From SZUA-186 sp041552135 (lineage in GTDB: Bacteria > Pseudomonadota > Gammaproteobacteria > UBA9214), in the NCBI GenBank assembly GCA_041552135.1, contig JBFELL010000170.1, positions 1-6,119 on the forward strand: a DNA stretch of 6,119 nt, given 5' to 3'. The notes beneath the pieces were generated by a model that saw only the letters and a list, made by a program, of their open reading frames with translations, was not told where the DNA came from and ran no database searches. The translations under genes were made by a program, and so were the position numbers. Positions 1-5,964 of the stretch are shown here, piece by piece. Numbering within the stretch: position 1 is the stretch's first letter; every line of letters starts with the position of its first letter.

Positions 1-36
1 ATTTTTGGACGGTCCCCCGATATCTCGTGGATTAAA

Positions 37-46
37 GATTATCATA
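37..46 (-). promoter_or_regulatory. possible leftward -10 element for an off-window gene
   Basis: Read on the minus strand this AT-rich patch gives TATGATAAT, which contains overlapping near-consensus -10 hexamers (TATGAT or GATAAT, each 5 of 6). It would drive a gene leaving the left edge. In related genomes that neighbour is tyrosyl-tRNA synthetase, divergent from the M23 peptidase, but none of it is visible here. I find no convincing -35 hexamer 16-18 bases upstream, so this is a weak call based on one element. Confidence 0.2.
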
Positions 47-123
47 TACACTACCGATGCTATCTATGGCGGTGGTCCAGCTGGATGTTACAGCAATTCA
101 ACATGTTAACGCGCAAGAAACAG

Positions 124-152
124 TTGACCATGGACGTACCAATCGTTAACTT
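124..152 (+). promoter_or_regulatory. possible promoter of the M23 peptidase gene
   Basis: TTGACC (124-129) matches the sigma70 -35 consensus at 5 of 6 bases. At a 17-base spacing lies TAACTT (147-152), a poor -10 with 3 of 6 matches. If real, transcription would begin near 159, downstream of GTG 153 but upstream of ATG 180, which would favour the later start codon. The weak -10 keeps this tentative. Confidence 0.22.
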
Positions 153-179
153 GTGTCACATTCCTATTCGGGACATCAT

Positions 180-1580
180 ATGATGCGTCATTCGAACATC
201 GAACATGACTTCATTTCCGGCAAAACGGCCCCTGCAGCCCGCCTTTTGCGGCCCGGATACGCCCTGCTGCTGAGCCTGCTGATCCTGTTAAGCATCCTTG
301 TCCTCGGCTTTGATCCGGACCAGGCTAGGGCGACCCGGCACATCCCTCTGGAACTGGCAGCACCGGTGGCGGGCACCAGCCTGGATCTGCCCACCGAGCC
401 GCCGGCAGCCGGCATACCGGACACCGCGGACAGGGTCGCGGAAAGCGTTCCGGATGCCGCAGTCGCGGTCGAACCTGCCGGTGAATGGCACGAGGTCACG
501 GTCAAGTCCGGCGACAGCCTGGCGGTCATCTTCTCAAGGCTCGGCATCCCGCCGCTGCAGCTGCACAAGATCCTGACCAGCGGCGGCGCGGCACACAACC
601 TGAAAAAGATCCATCCCGGCCAGACCCTGCGCCTGCAGACCGACGCAGAGGACAACCTGATGCGGCTTGAATACCGGATCGACCGGCTCAGCGCCCTGGA
701 GATCAGGCAGCAGGGAGAGGATTACGAGATCGTTACTACCCACCGGACGCCGGAACGCCGCATGACCAACGCAACCGGCGTCATCAACAGCTCGCTGTTC
801 ATGTCCGCGCAGGATGCGGGCATGTCCGACAACCTGACGATGGAAGTCGCCAACATCTTCGGCTGGGACATCGATTTCGCCCTCGACATACGCAAGGGCG
901 ACGCCTTCACGGTGCTTTTCGAGGAACTCTACCTCGACGGCGAGAAGATCGACGACGGTAACATCCTCGCCGCCGAGTTCGTCAACAACGGCAGGACCTA
1001 CCAGGCCATCCGCTACACCGACGCCGGCGGGCATACCGACTACTACTCGCTTGACGGCAAGAGCATGCGCAAGCAGTTCCTGCGCACACCCGTTGAATTC
1101 TCGCGGATCAGCTCGCGCTTCAGCACCGGGCGCAAGCATCCCATCCTGAACAAGATCCGCGCCCACAAGGGTGTGGACTATGCAGCAGCGCGCGGCACAC
1201 CGGTCAAATCGACCGCCAATGGCAAGATCGTGCACCGTGGCAAGAAAGGCGGTTACGGCAACACCATCATCGTCCAGCATGGCTCGAGATACAGCACCCT
1301 GTATGCCCACCTGTCAAAGTATCGCGGCGGCCTGAAGAAAGGCAGCCGCGTCAAGCAGGGGCAGGTGATCGGCTACATCGGCAGTTCCGGTCTGGCAACC
1401 GGACCGCACCTGCACTATGAACTCAGGGTCAGCGGCGTGCACCGCGATCCGCTGCGGGTGAAATTGCCCGGCGCAGAACCGCTTGACAGGAAATACCTGG
1501 ATGATTTCCAGACACAGGCCAACACCCTGCTGGCCAGACTCGACCTCGTGCGCAACGTGCAGGTGGCCAGCAGCGAATAA
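180..1580 (+). CDS. Membrane-anchored M23 family peptidoglycan endopeptidase (MepM-like)
   Basis: Predicted zinc metalloendopeptidase that cuts peptide cross-links in periplasmic peptidoglycan, allowing wall expansion. From ATG 180 it is 466 residues. A basic N-terminus precedes one membrane segment (about residues 25-44), then comes a Pro/Ala-rich linker. A LysM/OapA-like domain (about 104-153, with VKSGDSLAVIF) is followed by a middle domain and a C-terminal M23 (LytM) domain (about 305-430). The full zinc and catalytic set is present: H329 and D333 in AHKGVD, H377 in LYAHLSKY, and H410/H412 in GPHLHYEL. The enzyme should therefore be active. Length and order match E. coli MepM (about 440 aa). 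GTG 153 is also in frame, but no ribosome-binding site precedes it. ATG 180 has GGGA about six bases upstream, so I prefer it; ATG 183 is equally possible. The anmK remnant follows 80 bases downstream on the same strand. Confidence 0.93.
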   Translation: MMRHSNIEHDFISGKTAPAARLLRPGYALLLSLLILLSILVLGFDPDQARATRHIPLELAAPVAGTSLDLPTEPPAAGIPDTADRVAESVPDAAVAVEPAGEWHEVTVKSGDSLAVIFSRLGIPPLQLHKILTSGGAAHNLKKIHPGQTLRLQTDAEDNLMRLEYRIDRLSALEIRQQGEDYEIVTTHRTPERRMTNATGVINSSLFMSAQDAGMSDNLTMEVANIFGWDIDFALDIRKGDAFTVLFEELYLDGEKIDDGNILAAEFVNNGRTYQAIRYTDAGGHTDYYSLDGKSMRKQFLRTPVEFSRISSRFSTGRKHPILNKIRAHKGVDYAAARGTPVKSTANGKIVHRGKKGGYGNTIIVQHGSRYSTLYAHLSKYRGGLKKGSRVKQGQVIGYIGSSGLATGPHLHYELRVSGVHRDPLRVKLPGAEPLDRKYLDDFQTQANTLLARLDLVRNVQVASSE

Positions 1581-1660
1581 GCTGCACATCGCACGAAACC
1601 CGGCCACCTCCACAGTACCGCAAGAGCGCCGGGGTCGGGCACGCCATTTGCCCTGCGACC

Positions 1661-1846
1661 ATGCCAGAACTGTTCATCGGCCTTATGTCGGGCACCGGCA
1701 TGGATGTCGACTGGGTGGAAGCCGTGGCATTCGCCTGGCTGGCCCGACAGCATCTGCAGGGCAAGACCGGCAATATTCCCGCAGTCACCGGTGCCGGCAA
1801 TGCTGTCGTTCTCGGCCGGCGGTTCCGGCCCGGCACAAGCCGCTGA
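1661..1846 (+). pseudogene. anmK: anmK remnant: N- and C-terminal ends fused in frame, catalytic core deleted
   Basis: Intact AnmK (about 370 aa) phosphorylates 1,6-anhydro-N-acetylmuramic acid during cell-wall recycling. This 61-residue frame starts MPELFIGLMSGTGMD, the AnmK N-terminal phosphate-binding motif (usually SGTSMDG or SGTSLDG). After one residue it continues DWVEAVAFAWLARQ, then GNIPAVTGA and AVVLG, which is the family's C-terminal block (E. coli: MEALAFAWLAW, GNLPSVTGA, VLGAIFP). About 310 residues, including the ATP- and sugar-binding body and the catalytic Asp region, are missing, yet the frame is kept and no stop interrupts it. No Shine-Dalgarno sequence is evident before ATG 1661. 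It sits where anmK is normally found, after the M23 gene. A functional kinase is not possible from this frame. A translated micro-peptide is possible but unsupported, and a metagenome assembly collapse cannot be excluded. Confidence 0.85.
1791..1836. repeat. nested inverted repeats at the convergent anmK-remnant / citrate synthase junction
   Basis: GTGCCGG (1791-1797) pairs with CCGGCAC (1830-1836). Inside it GGCCGG (1814-1819) pairs with CCGGCC (1825-1830) around a five-base loop; the two stems share one base. This GC-rich structure sits just beyond the citrate synthase stop codon and within the last codons of the anmK remnant. It could slow RNA polymerase from either side. No U-tract follows on either strand, so it is not a canonical terminator and may simply reflect GC-rich coding sequence. 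Confidence 0.3.
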
Positions 1847-1858
1847 AGTGCCGACAGT

Positions 1859-3019
1859 TCAGCGCTGGCTGACTGGCCTGTACGGCCTGGGTTCGTGGCC
1901 GGTATAGATCTGGGTTGGCCTGAAGATACGGTTCTCGGAAACCTGCTCGCGCCAGTGGGCCAGCCAGCCGGCGGTACGGGCAATGGCGAAGATGGACGTG
2001 AACTGGTCGGTCGGAATGCCGATTTCACGATAGAGGATACCTGAGTAGTAATCGATATTCGGGTAGACCCCCTTGGGTGACAGCACCTCCTCGCAGGCCT
2101 CCTCCAGCGCCAGCGCCGTTTCGAACAAGGGACTGACCACGCCGCGCGATCTGGCCAGTTCGTTCATGAGCTTCTGCAGCAGGGTTGCACGCGGGTCCTT
2201 GACCTTGTACTCGCGGTGCCCCATACCCCAGATGACCTCCTTTGCTGCCAGCTTGACATCAAGCCAGGTACGGGCATTTTCCGGATCGCCGATGTCCTGC
2301 AGCATCTGGATGACGTGCTCGTTCGCACCGCCATGCAGCGGGCCGGCCAGCGCACCGATAGCCGCCGCAATCACATAGGACGGCGACGCCAGCGTGGAAC
2401 CGGTCACCATGGCGGCAAAGGTCGAGGCGTTGATGGAATGCTCCGCGTGCAGGATGAAGCAGACATCCATGATTCGTGCCACCAGCGGGTCGGGCTCGAC
2501 GCCATTGTGAAACATATAGAGGAAATTGGCGGCGTAACTCAGGTCGCTGCGTGGCGTTATCGGGTAATTGCCGATGCGCATCTGGTTCCACATCGCCACC
2601 AGTGTCGCCATGCGTGCCAGGATGCGTATCGACTGGCCATACACATACTGGTCACTTTCGTCACCCGGGATGCGTATCTGTATTGGCACGTCATTCGGGT
2701 AGAACATGCCGAGACTGGACACGGCGGTCTGCAGCATTTCCATCGGATGGCCGGTCACCGGCAGTGAGCGCATGATGTCCCGGACGTTGTACTTGACCTG
2801 GCGGTGCCTGCGCAGCTGGGTGTCAAACCGCTCCAGCTGGTCGGCTGTTGGCAACTCGCCGTCTAACAGCAGATAGGCGGTTTCCTCGAATGTGCTGTTC
2901 TCCGCCAGCTCGACAATGGGGTAGCCACGATAGGTCAGGATGCCCTGCTTGCCATCGAGGTAGGAAATTTTGGACTTGGTCGCAGGGACGCCTTCCAGCC
3001 CCGGCTGATACTCACTCAT
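1859..3019 (-). CDS. gltA: Citrate synthase, short (dimeric-type) form
   Basis: Condenses acetyl-CoA with oxaloacetate to citrate, the entry step of the cytoplasmic TCA cycle. The 386-residue protein has the family's catalytic triad: H194 (HAEHSINAS), H229 (GPLHGGANE) and D323 (PNIDYYSG). Substrate-binding residues are also visible: H268 in GMGHRE, R348 in AIARTAGW, and the ENRIFRP segment near 362-368. It lacks the extra N-terminal domain of the 427-aa hexameric, NADH-inhibited GltA of E. coli, opening directly with the ATKSKISYLDG block. It is thus the short form, like Bacillus CitZ or the methylcitrate synthase PrpC. The C-terminal motifs look more like citrate than methylcitrate synthase to me, and no prp genes are nearby, but 2-methylcitrate synthase activity cannot be ruled out. 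ATG 3019 is preceded by GAGGG with six bases of spacing. It converges on the anmK remnant, the stop codons lying 12 bases apart. Confidence 0.93.
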   Translation of the reverse strand: MSEYQPGLEGVPATKSKISYLDGKQGILTYRGYPIVELAENSTFEETAYLLLDGELPTADQLERFDTQLRRHRQVKYNVRDIMRSLPVTGHPMEMLQTAVSSLGMFYPNDVPIQIRIPGDESDQYVYGQSIRILARMATLVAMWNQMRIGNYPITPRSDLSYAANFLYMFHNGVEPDPLVARIMDVCFILHAEHSINASTFAAMVTGSTLASPSYVIAAAIGALAGPLHGGANEHVIQMLQDIGDPENARTWLDVKLAAKEVIWGMGHREYKVKDPRATLLQKLMNELARSRGVVSPLFETALALEEACEEVLSPKGVYPNIDYYSGILYREIGIPTDQFTSIFAIARTAGWLAHWREQVSENRIFRPTQIYTGHEPRPYRPVSQR

Positions 3020-3082
3020 AATGCACCCTCTGGCTATGAAAACCCTTGCAGTCGCTGTTTTTCCCGACCGGGACTACCTCAA

Positions 3083-3095
3083 CCTGATAATCAGG
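3083..3095. promoter_or_regulatory. 13-bp palindrome in the citrate synthase leader, possible operator
   Basis: CCTGATAATCAGG is a perfect six-base inverted repeat around a single central A. It lies about 64 bases upstream of the citrate synthase start codon, downstream of the likely -10 element. A one-base centre cannot form an RNA hairpin, so if functional it would be a DNA site for a dimeric regulator, placed to block elongation or initiation. I do not recognise it as a known consensus. Confidence 0.3.
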
Positions 3096-3122
3096 AGCCG
3101 CGCCATTCGGCCCGGGATGCGA

Positions 3123-3131
3123 AGCATAGCA
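3123..3131 (-). promoter_or_regulatory. likely extended -10 promoter of citrate synthase
   Basis: The minus strand reads TGCTATGCT, an extended -10 (TG, one base, then TATGCT, 4 of 6 to TATAAT). The -35 region is poor (about CTGCTG at 17 bases), which is usual for extended -10 promoters. Transcription would start near 3116 and leave a leader of about 97 bases that contains the palindrome at 3083-3095. It lies downstream of the erpA terminator, so citrate synthase would be transcribed independently. Confidence 0.4.
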
Positions 3132-3166
3132 AAAGCGCCATCCGGCAGCAGGGTTCGACCTGTTTG

Positions 3167-3196
3167 AAAACGACAAGGGGGGCGTCAACGCCCCCC
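3167..3196 (-). terminator. Rho-independent terminator after erpA
   Basis: An eight-base perfect stem (3177-3184 GGGGGGCG with 3189-3196 CGCCCCCC) closes a four-base loop. Read leftward it is followed by TTGTCGTTTT (3176-3167), a fair U-rich tail. It lies 19 bases beyond the erpA stop codon, so it ends the argC/DUF6776/bactofilin/erpA series and insulates citrate synthase. On the plus strand no U-tract follows the stem, so it appears one-directional. Confidence 0.8.
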
Positions 3197-3214
3197 CAGG
3201 CAGGATATGGGATA

Positions 3215-3565
3215 TCAGACGGAGAAAGAGGAGCCGCAACCGCAGGTTGTCGAGGCATTCGGATTGCGGACCACAAACTGCGCACCTTCCAGCCCTTCGG
3301 TATAATCCACCTCGGCGCCGATAAGATACTGATAACTCATGGGATCGATAACCAGCGCCACATCGTCCCGCTCGATGGTCATATCGCCCTCGTTAACGCT
3401 CTCGTCGAAAGAGAAGCCGTACTGGAAACCGGAGCAGCCACCACCCGCCACATAGATGCGCAGTTTCAGATCCGGGTTATTTTCTTCCTCGATCAGGCTC
3501 CTGACCTTGGCCGCTGCAGCCTCGGTGAATGTCATGTCGGGGGCTATGGTGGTGGCGATTTCCAT
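3215..3565 (-). CDS. erpA: Iron-sulfur cluster insertion protein ErpA
   Basis: A-type Fe-S carrier of the cytoplasm that receives clusters from the assembly scaffold and passes them to apoproteins, such as isoprenoid synthesis enzymes and respiratory complexes. The 116-residue length is typical. The three invariant cluster-binding cysteines are present: C44 in GGGCSGFQYGF, and C108 and C110 in TTCGCGSSFSV at the C-terminus. The DPMSYQYLIGAEVDY segment (75-89) and NPNASTTCGCG fit ErpA better than IscA or SufA, and the locus is the usual erpA location. ATG 3565 has GAGG nine bases upstream. It is last in the leftward gene series, 66 bases after the bactofilin, with its own promoter in and before that gap and a strong terminator behind it. 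Confidence 0.96.
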   Translation of the reverse strand: MEIATTIAPDMTFTEAAAAKVRSLIEEENNPDLKLRIYVAGGGCSGFQYGFSFDESVNEGDMTIERDDVALVIDPMSYQYLIGAEVDYTEGLEGAQFVVRNPNASTTCGCGSSFSV

Positions 3566-3588
3566 CGTCTGGTGCCTCGTACTGTTGA

Positions 3589-3604
3589 TTCAAACAATGT
3601 TGAA
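3589..3604. promoter_or_regulatory. inverted repeat over the predicted erpA transcription start
   Basis: TTCAA (3589-3593) and TTGAA (3600-3604) form a five-base inverted repeat with a six-base spacer, lying across the predicted erpA start point near 3599. The position suits a repressor operator. In E. coli erpA is controlled by the Fe-S regulator IscR, but this sequence does not obviously match either IscR motif class, so the regulator is unknown. Short AT-rich repeats of this kind also arise by chance. Confidence 0.25.
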
Positions 3605-3605
3605 A

Positions 3606-3635
3606 ATTATGTCATTAACCCAGCAATTTGGTCAA
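3606..3635 (-). promoter_or_regulatory. erpA promoter overlapping the bactofilin stop codon
   Basis: On the minus strand TTGACC (3635-3630, 5 of 6) and CATAAT (3611-3606, 5 of 6) are separated by 18 bases, a good sigma70 pair. The -35 hexamer contains the TGA stop codon of the bactofilin gene. The stretch is clearly more AT-rich than the surrounding genes. The predicted leader to the erpA ATG is about 34 bases. This would let erpA be expressed separately from the wall/shape genes upstream. Confidence 0.55.
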
Positions 3636-4066
3636 GTATTATCACTGCTGTTTCCCGCAACCACTTGTTCTCTATCGAAATTAACCACGGATGAGTCGGA
3701 TTCTGTGCAGTGCACCAGGCTGCCATTGACCTCGGCACCCATCGCCATTTCGATCAGTCTGTAATACACGTCTCCTGTAACCCGGGCCTTGGCCGCAAGT
3801 TCAATCCGCTCATCCGAGCGCACGTCGCCCTGCACACTGCCGTTAAGGATCACGTTCGGCACCTGTACGTCACCCTCGATGCTGCCATGCTCGCTGATGG
3901 TCAGCACGGACGCTGAACCGTCTTCGGCAATGACGTTCCCCCGGATTCTGCCATCGACATGCAGGCCGCCGCTGAACCGGACATCACCCTCGATCTGCGT
4001 ATGCTGACCGACAATGGTATCGACCTTGGTGCTGACCGCTTTTACCTTCTTGCCTTGTCCGAACAT
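3632..4066 (-). CDS. Bactofilin (polymer-forming cytoskeletal protein)
   Basis: Bactofilins self-assemble without nucleotide into filaments, usually at the inner membrane, and position wall enzymes or other partners. The 144-residue product has the family layout: a short N-terminal tail (MFGQGKKVKA), then a right-handed beta-helix core (about 15-118) built of short G-D-V turns (IEGDVR, IRGNV, IEGDV, VQGDV, VTGDV), and a short disordered, Ser-rich C-terminus. The frame extends upstream to an ATG at 4108, but that would overlap the DUF6776 gene. ATG 4066 has AGGAG seven bases upstream, so I start there. It begins 16 bases after the DUF6776 stop, indicating co-transcription. With an M23 endopeptidase in the same neighbourhood, a role in localised wall remodelling is plausible, as known for bactofilin-LytM pairs in other bacteria. 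That link is inferred here. Confidence 0.93.
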   Translation of the reverse strand: MFGQGKKVKAVSTKVDTIVGQHTQIEGDVRFSGGLHVDGRIRGNVIAEDGSASVLTISEHGSIEGDVQVPNVILNGSVQGDVRSDERIELAAKARVTGDVYYRLIEMAMGAEVNGSLVHCTESDSSVVNFDREQVVAGNSSDNT

Positions 4067-4082
4067 AGTCACTCTCCTGTTT

Positions 4083-4775
4083 TCAGTCTGCCGTACCCGG
4101 CCAGTCAAACACCTCTGCCAGCGGTCCGGGTGCCTTTTTGCCGCTTGCCTTGACGGTCAGCTCCACCTTGTGTGCCACAAAGCCCTCCGGCAGGGTGATC
4201 ACGCCCGTCAGGTGCTGGAAATAACGGAAACGGAACGCAAGGGATTCCGTCCCGGGTTCTGTCACGTCTGCCAGCCCCAGTTCGCTGACCGCATCATCCT
4301 GTTTGCCGATAATGTTCCAGACCACCTTGCCACTGACATAACGGTCATTGCGTTGCAGCTGTGTCAGCACGAGGTCGTACTGGTGTTCGCCTGCCTGCAA
4401 CCCCCGGGTGAGAGTGAAGTTGTGTATCCGCAGGCCCTGGTTGCCTTCGCCCGGGGACACAATTCCGCGATAGAATTTTATTTCCTCGCGTGCCGCCTGC
4501 AGCTCTTCCTGCAACATGCCAAGCTCGTCCCGCACCGCCTGCGCCGCCTGCCTGTCCACCTGGCTGGAGCGCTCCAGTATGGCCACGCGGTCACGCAGGG
4601 CATTGCGATCGCTGACGGTCTTGCGGTGCACTGTCTCCAGCGTGCGGTGCGCGGTCCGCAGGGTCTTGAGTTCACTCACGCCGTGCACCTTGCCAAGATC
4701 GTGCAGCCACCAGCCGGCGTACGCCGTCAGGCCGATGCCGGCAAGCAGCAGGATTTGCAGCAACAGTTTACGCAT
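4083..4775 (-). CDS. DUF6776 family inner-membrane coiled-coil protein, function unknown
   Basis: Uncharacterised 230-residue protein. A basic start (MRKLLLQ) leads into one membrane helix (about 4-24). A charged heptad-rich coiled coil follows (about 35-100) and then a beta-rich globular domain (about 105-230), presumably periplasmic. The segments EIKFYRGIVSPGEGNQGLRI (98-117) and FRFRYFQHLTGVITLPEGF (181-199) are the landmarks by which I assign the family. Only ATG 4775 is usable, because an in-frame TGA lies shortly upstream. The ribosome-binding site is weak (GGA, five bases before ATG). It lies 94 bases after argC and 16 bases before the bactofilin, a pairing I recall as conserved in gammaproteobacteria. 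The architecture suggests a membrane-bound scaffold or partner of the bactofilin, but no enzymatic motif is visible and this is inference from context only. Confidence 0.88.
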   Translation of the reverse strand: MRKLLLQILLLAGIGLTAYAGWWLHDLGKVHGVSELKTLRTAHRTLETVHRKTVSDRNALRDRVAILERSSQVDRQAAQAVRDELGMLQEELQAAREEIKFYRGIVSPGEGNQGLRIHNFTLTRGLQAGEHQYDLVLTQLQRNDRYVSGKVVWNIIGKQDDAVSELGLADVTEPGTESLAFRFRYFQHLTGVITLPEGFVAHKVELTVKASGKKAPGPLAEVFDWPGTAD

Positions 4776-4869
4776 GGCGTTCCGGGCGTGTACTGACAGG
4801 TATCCAGTTTTCCATATCCGTCACGGGCAAGGCCGGATGCAGGTCACAAAACGGCGCATGCATGTCGCG

Positions 4870-5901
4870 TCAGGGCAGCAGCGCAGCACCGCCCAGCCCG
4901 GCACGCTCGTCCAGCCCGAACATAACGTTCATATTCTGCATGGCCTGCCCGGCCGCACCCTTGACCAGGTTGTCGATGACCGACAGCACCACTATGGTAT
5001 CGCCGTCCTGGGGGCGGTGCAGGGCAATCCGGCAATGGTTGGCGCCACGCACGCTGCGCGTTTCCGGGTGCGAACCGGCCGGCATGACGTCGACAAAGGT
5101 CTCGCCGCTGTAGCGTGCCTCGTAGAGTGCCTGCAGGTCGGCATCCGTATCGCGCAACCGGGCATACAGGGTGGCATGGATCCCGCGGATCATCGGCGTC
5201 AGGTGCGGCACGAAGGTCAACCCCACCGGCCGGCCGGCAGCCGTCTCCAGCCCCTGCCGGATCTCGGGAAGGTGGCGGTGCCCGGCAACGCCATAGGCCT
5301 TGAAGTTTTCACTGGCTTCACACAGCAGCGTGCCGGTCGCGGCCTTGCGGCCGGCGCCACTGACGCCGGACTTGGCGTCGGCGACCAGGTGGTCAGTATC
5401 CACCAGCTGCTGCTCGATCAGCGGCAGCAGGCCCAGCTGAACCGCAGTCGGGTAGCAGCCGGGATTGGCAACAATGCGCGCCTGCCGGACAGCCTCGCGG
5501 TTGACCTCGGTCAGTCCGTAGACCGCCTCGTCAAGATACCCGGGGCAGGCATGCGGCATGCCGTACCAGTGTTCCCAGACATCGGGCCGGCGCAGGCGAA
5601 AATCCGCCGCCAGGTCGATGACCCGGACACCGGCATCGAGCAGTTCCGGCACCATGGTCATGGCCGTGCCATTGGGCGTGGCGAAGAACACCAGGTCACA
5701 GGCCCTCAGCCGGTCCACGTCAGGCGCGGTGAATGCCAGCTCCAGGCAGCCGCGCAGATTCGGGAACAGCTCGGCAACCGGCCGCCCTGCCTCCGAGCGC
5801 GAGGTAATGACGGCAAGCTCGGCCCCGGGATGACTGGCCAGCAGGCGCAGCAACTCAACGCCGGTATAACCGGTACCGCCCACCACTGCCGTCTTGATCA
5901 T
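4870..5901 (-). CDS. argC: N-acetyl-gamma-glutamyl-phosphate reductase
   Basis: Catalyses NADPH-dependent reduction of N-acetyl-glutamyl phosphate to the semialdehyde, the third step of arginine (ornithine) synthesis, in the cytoplasm. The 343-residue length is typical of the standard ArgC. An N-terminal nucleotide-binding fold carries GGTGYTG (8-14). The catalytic cysteine C149 lies in NPGCYPTA. The KSGVSGAGRK stretch (177-186), the GHRHLPEI segment (207-214) and the conserved VIDNLVKGAAGQA block (308-320) near the end are all intact. ATG 5901 is preceded by AGGTG with about seven bases of spacing. It heads the leftward series and is divergent from the ClC-like frame on the right. I find no convincing promoter hexamer pair in the 122-base gap between them. 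Confidence 0.97.
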   Translation of the reverse strand: MIKTAVVGGTGYTGVELLRLLASHPGAELAVITSRSEAGRPVAELFPNLRGCLELAFTAPDVDRLRACDLVFFATPNGTAMTMVPELLDAGVRVIDLAADFRLRRPDVWEHWYGMPHACPGYLDEAVYGLTEVNREAVRQARIVANPGCYPTAVQLGLLPLIEQQLVDTDHLVADAKSGVSGAGRKAATGTLLCEASENFKAYGVAGHRHLPEIRQGLETAAGRPVGLTFVPHLTPMIRGIHATLYARLRDTDADLQALYEARYSGETFVDVMPAGSHPETRSVRGANHCRIALHRPQDGDTIVVLSVIDNLVKGAAGQAMQNMNVMFGLDERAGLGGAALLP

Positions 5902-5964
5902 GGCCTGTCACCTGTCTGCAATAACAAAAACGGGGATACTACACCATCCGCCGGGCAATCACTC

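Noticed and set aside
76..85. Palindrome TCCAGCTGGA upstream of the M23 gene
   Set aside because: A 10-bp palindrome is expected several times by chance in 6 kb, and it shows no alignment with promoter elements.
105..150. Two GTTAAC sites 40 bases apart
   Set aside because: Six-base repeats in an AT-rich intergenic stretch; nothing else around the two copies is shared.
534..1310. 258-codon minus-strand frame inside the M23 gene
   Set aside because: It is antisense to a gene with an intact catalytic motif set. Its composition (many Val, Ala, Gly, Asp) mirrors the codons of the real strand, and no family is recognisable.
1429..2028. 199-codon minus-strand frame spanning the M23 end, anmK remnant and citrate synthase end
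   Set aside because: Arg/Pro/Ser-rich low-complexity translation in the wrong frame of the citrate synthase, and antisense to the other two.
3164..3694. 176-codon plus-strand frame over erpA and its promoter
   Set aside because: Antisense to erpA, whose cysteine motif is complete; it also crosses the terminator and promoter elements.
4067..4108. Upstream extension of the bactofilin to ATG 4108
   Set aside because: It overlaps the end of the DUF6776 gene, and a strong AGGAG with seven-base spacing marks ATG 4066 instead.
4857..4864. CATGCATG palindrome just after the argC stop codon
   Set aside because: Too short to be meaningful, no U-tract follows, and it does not form a terminator.
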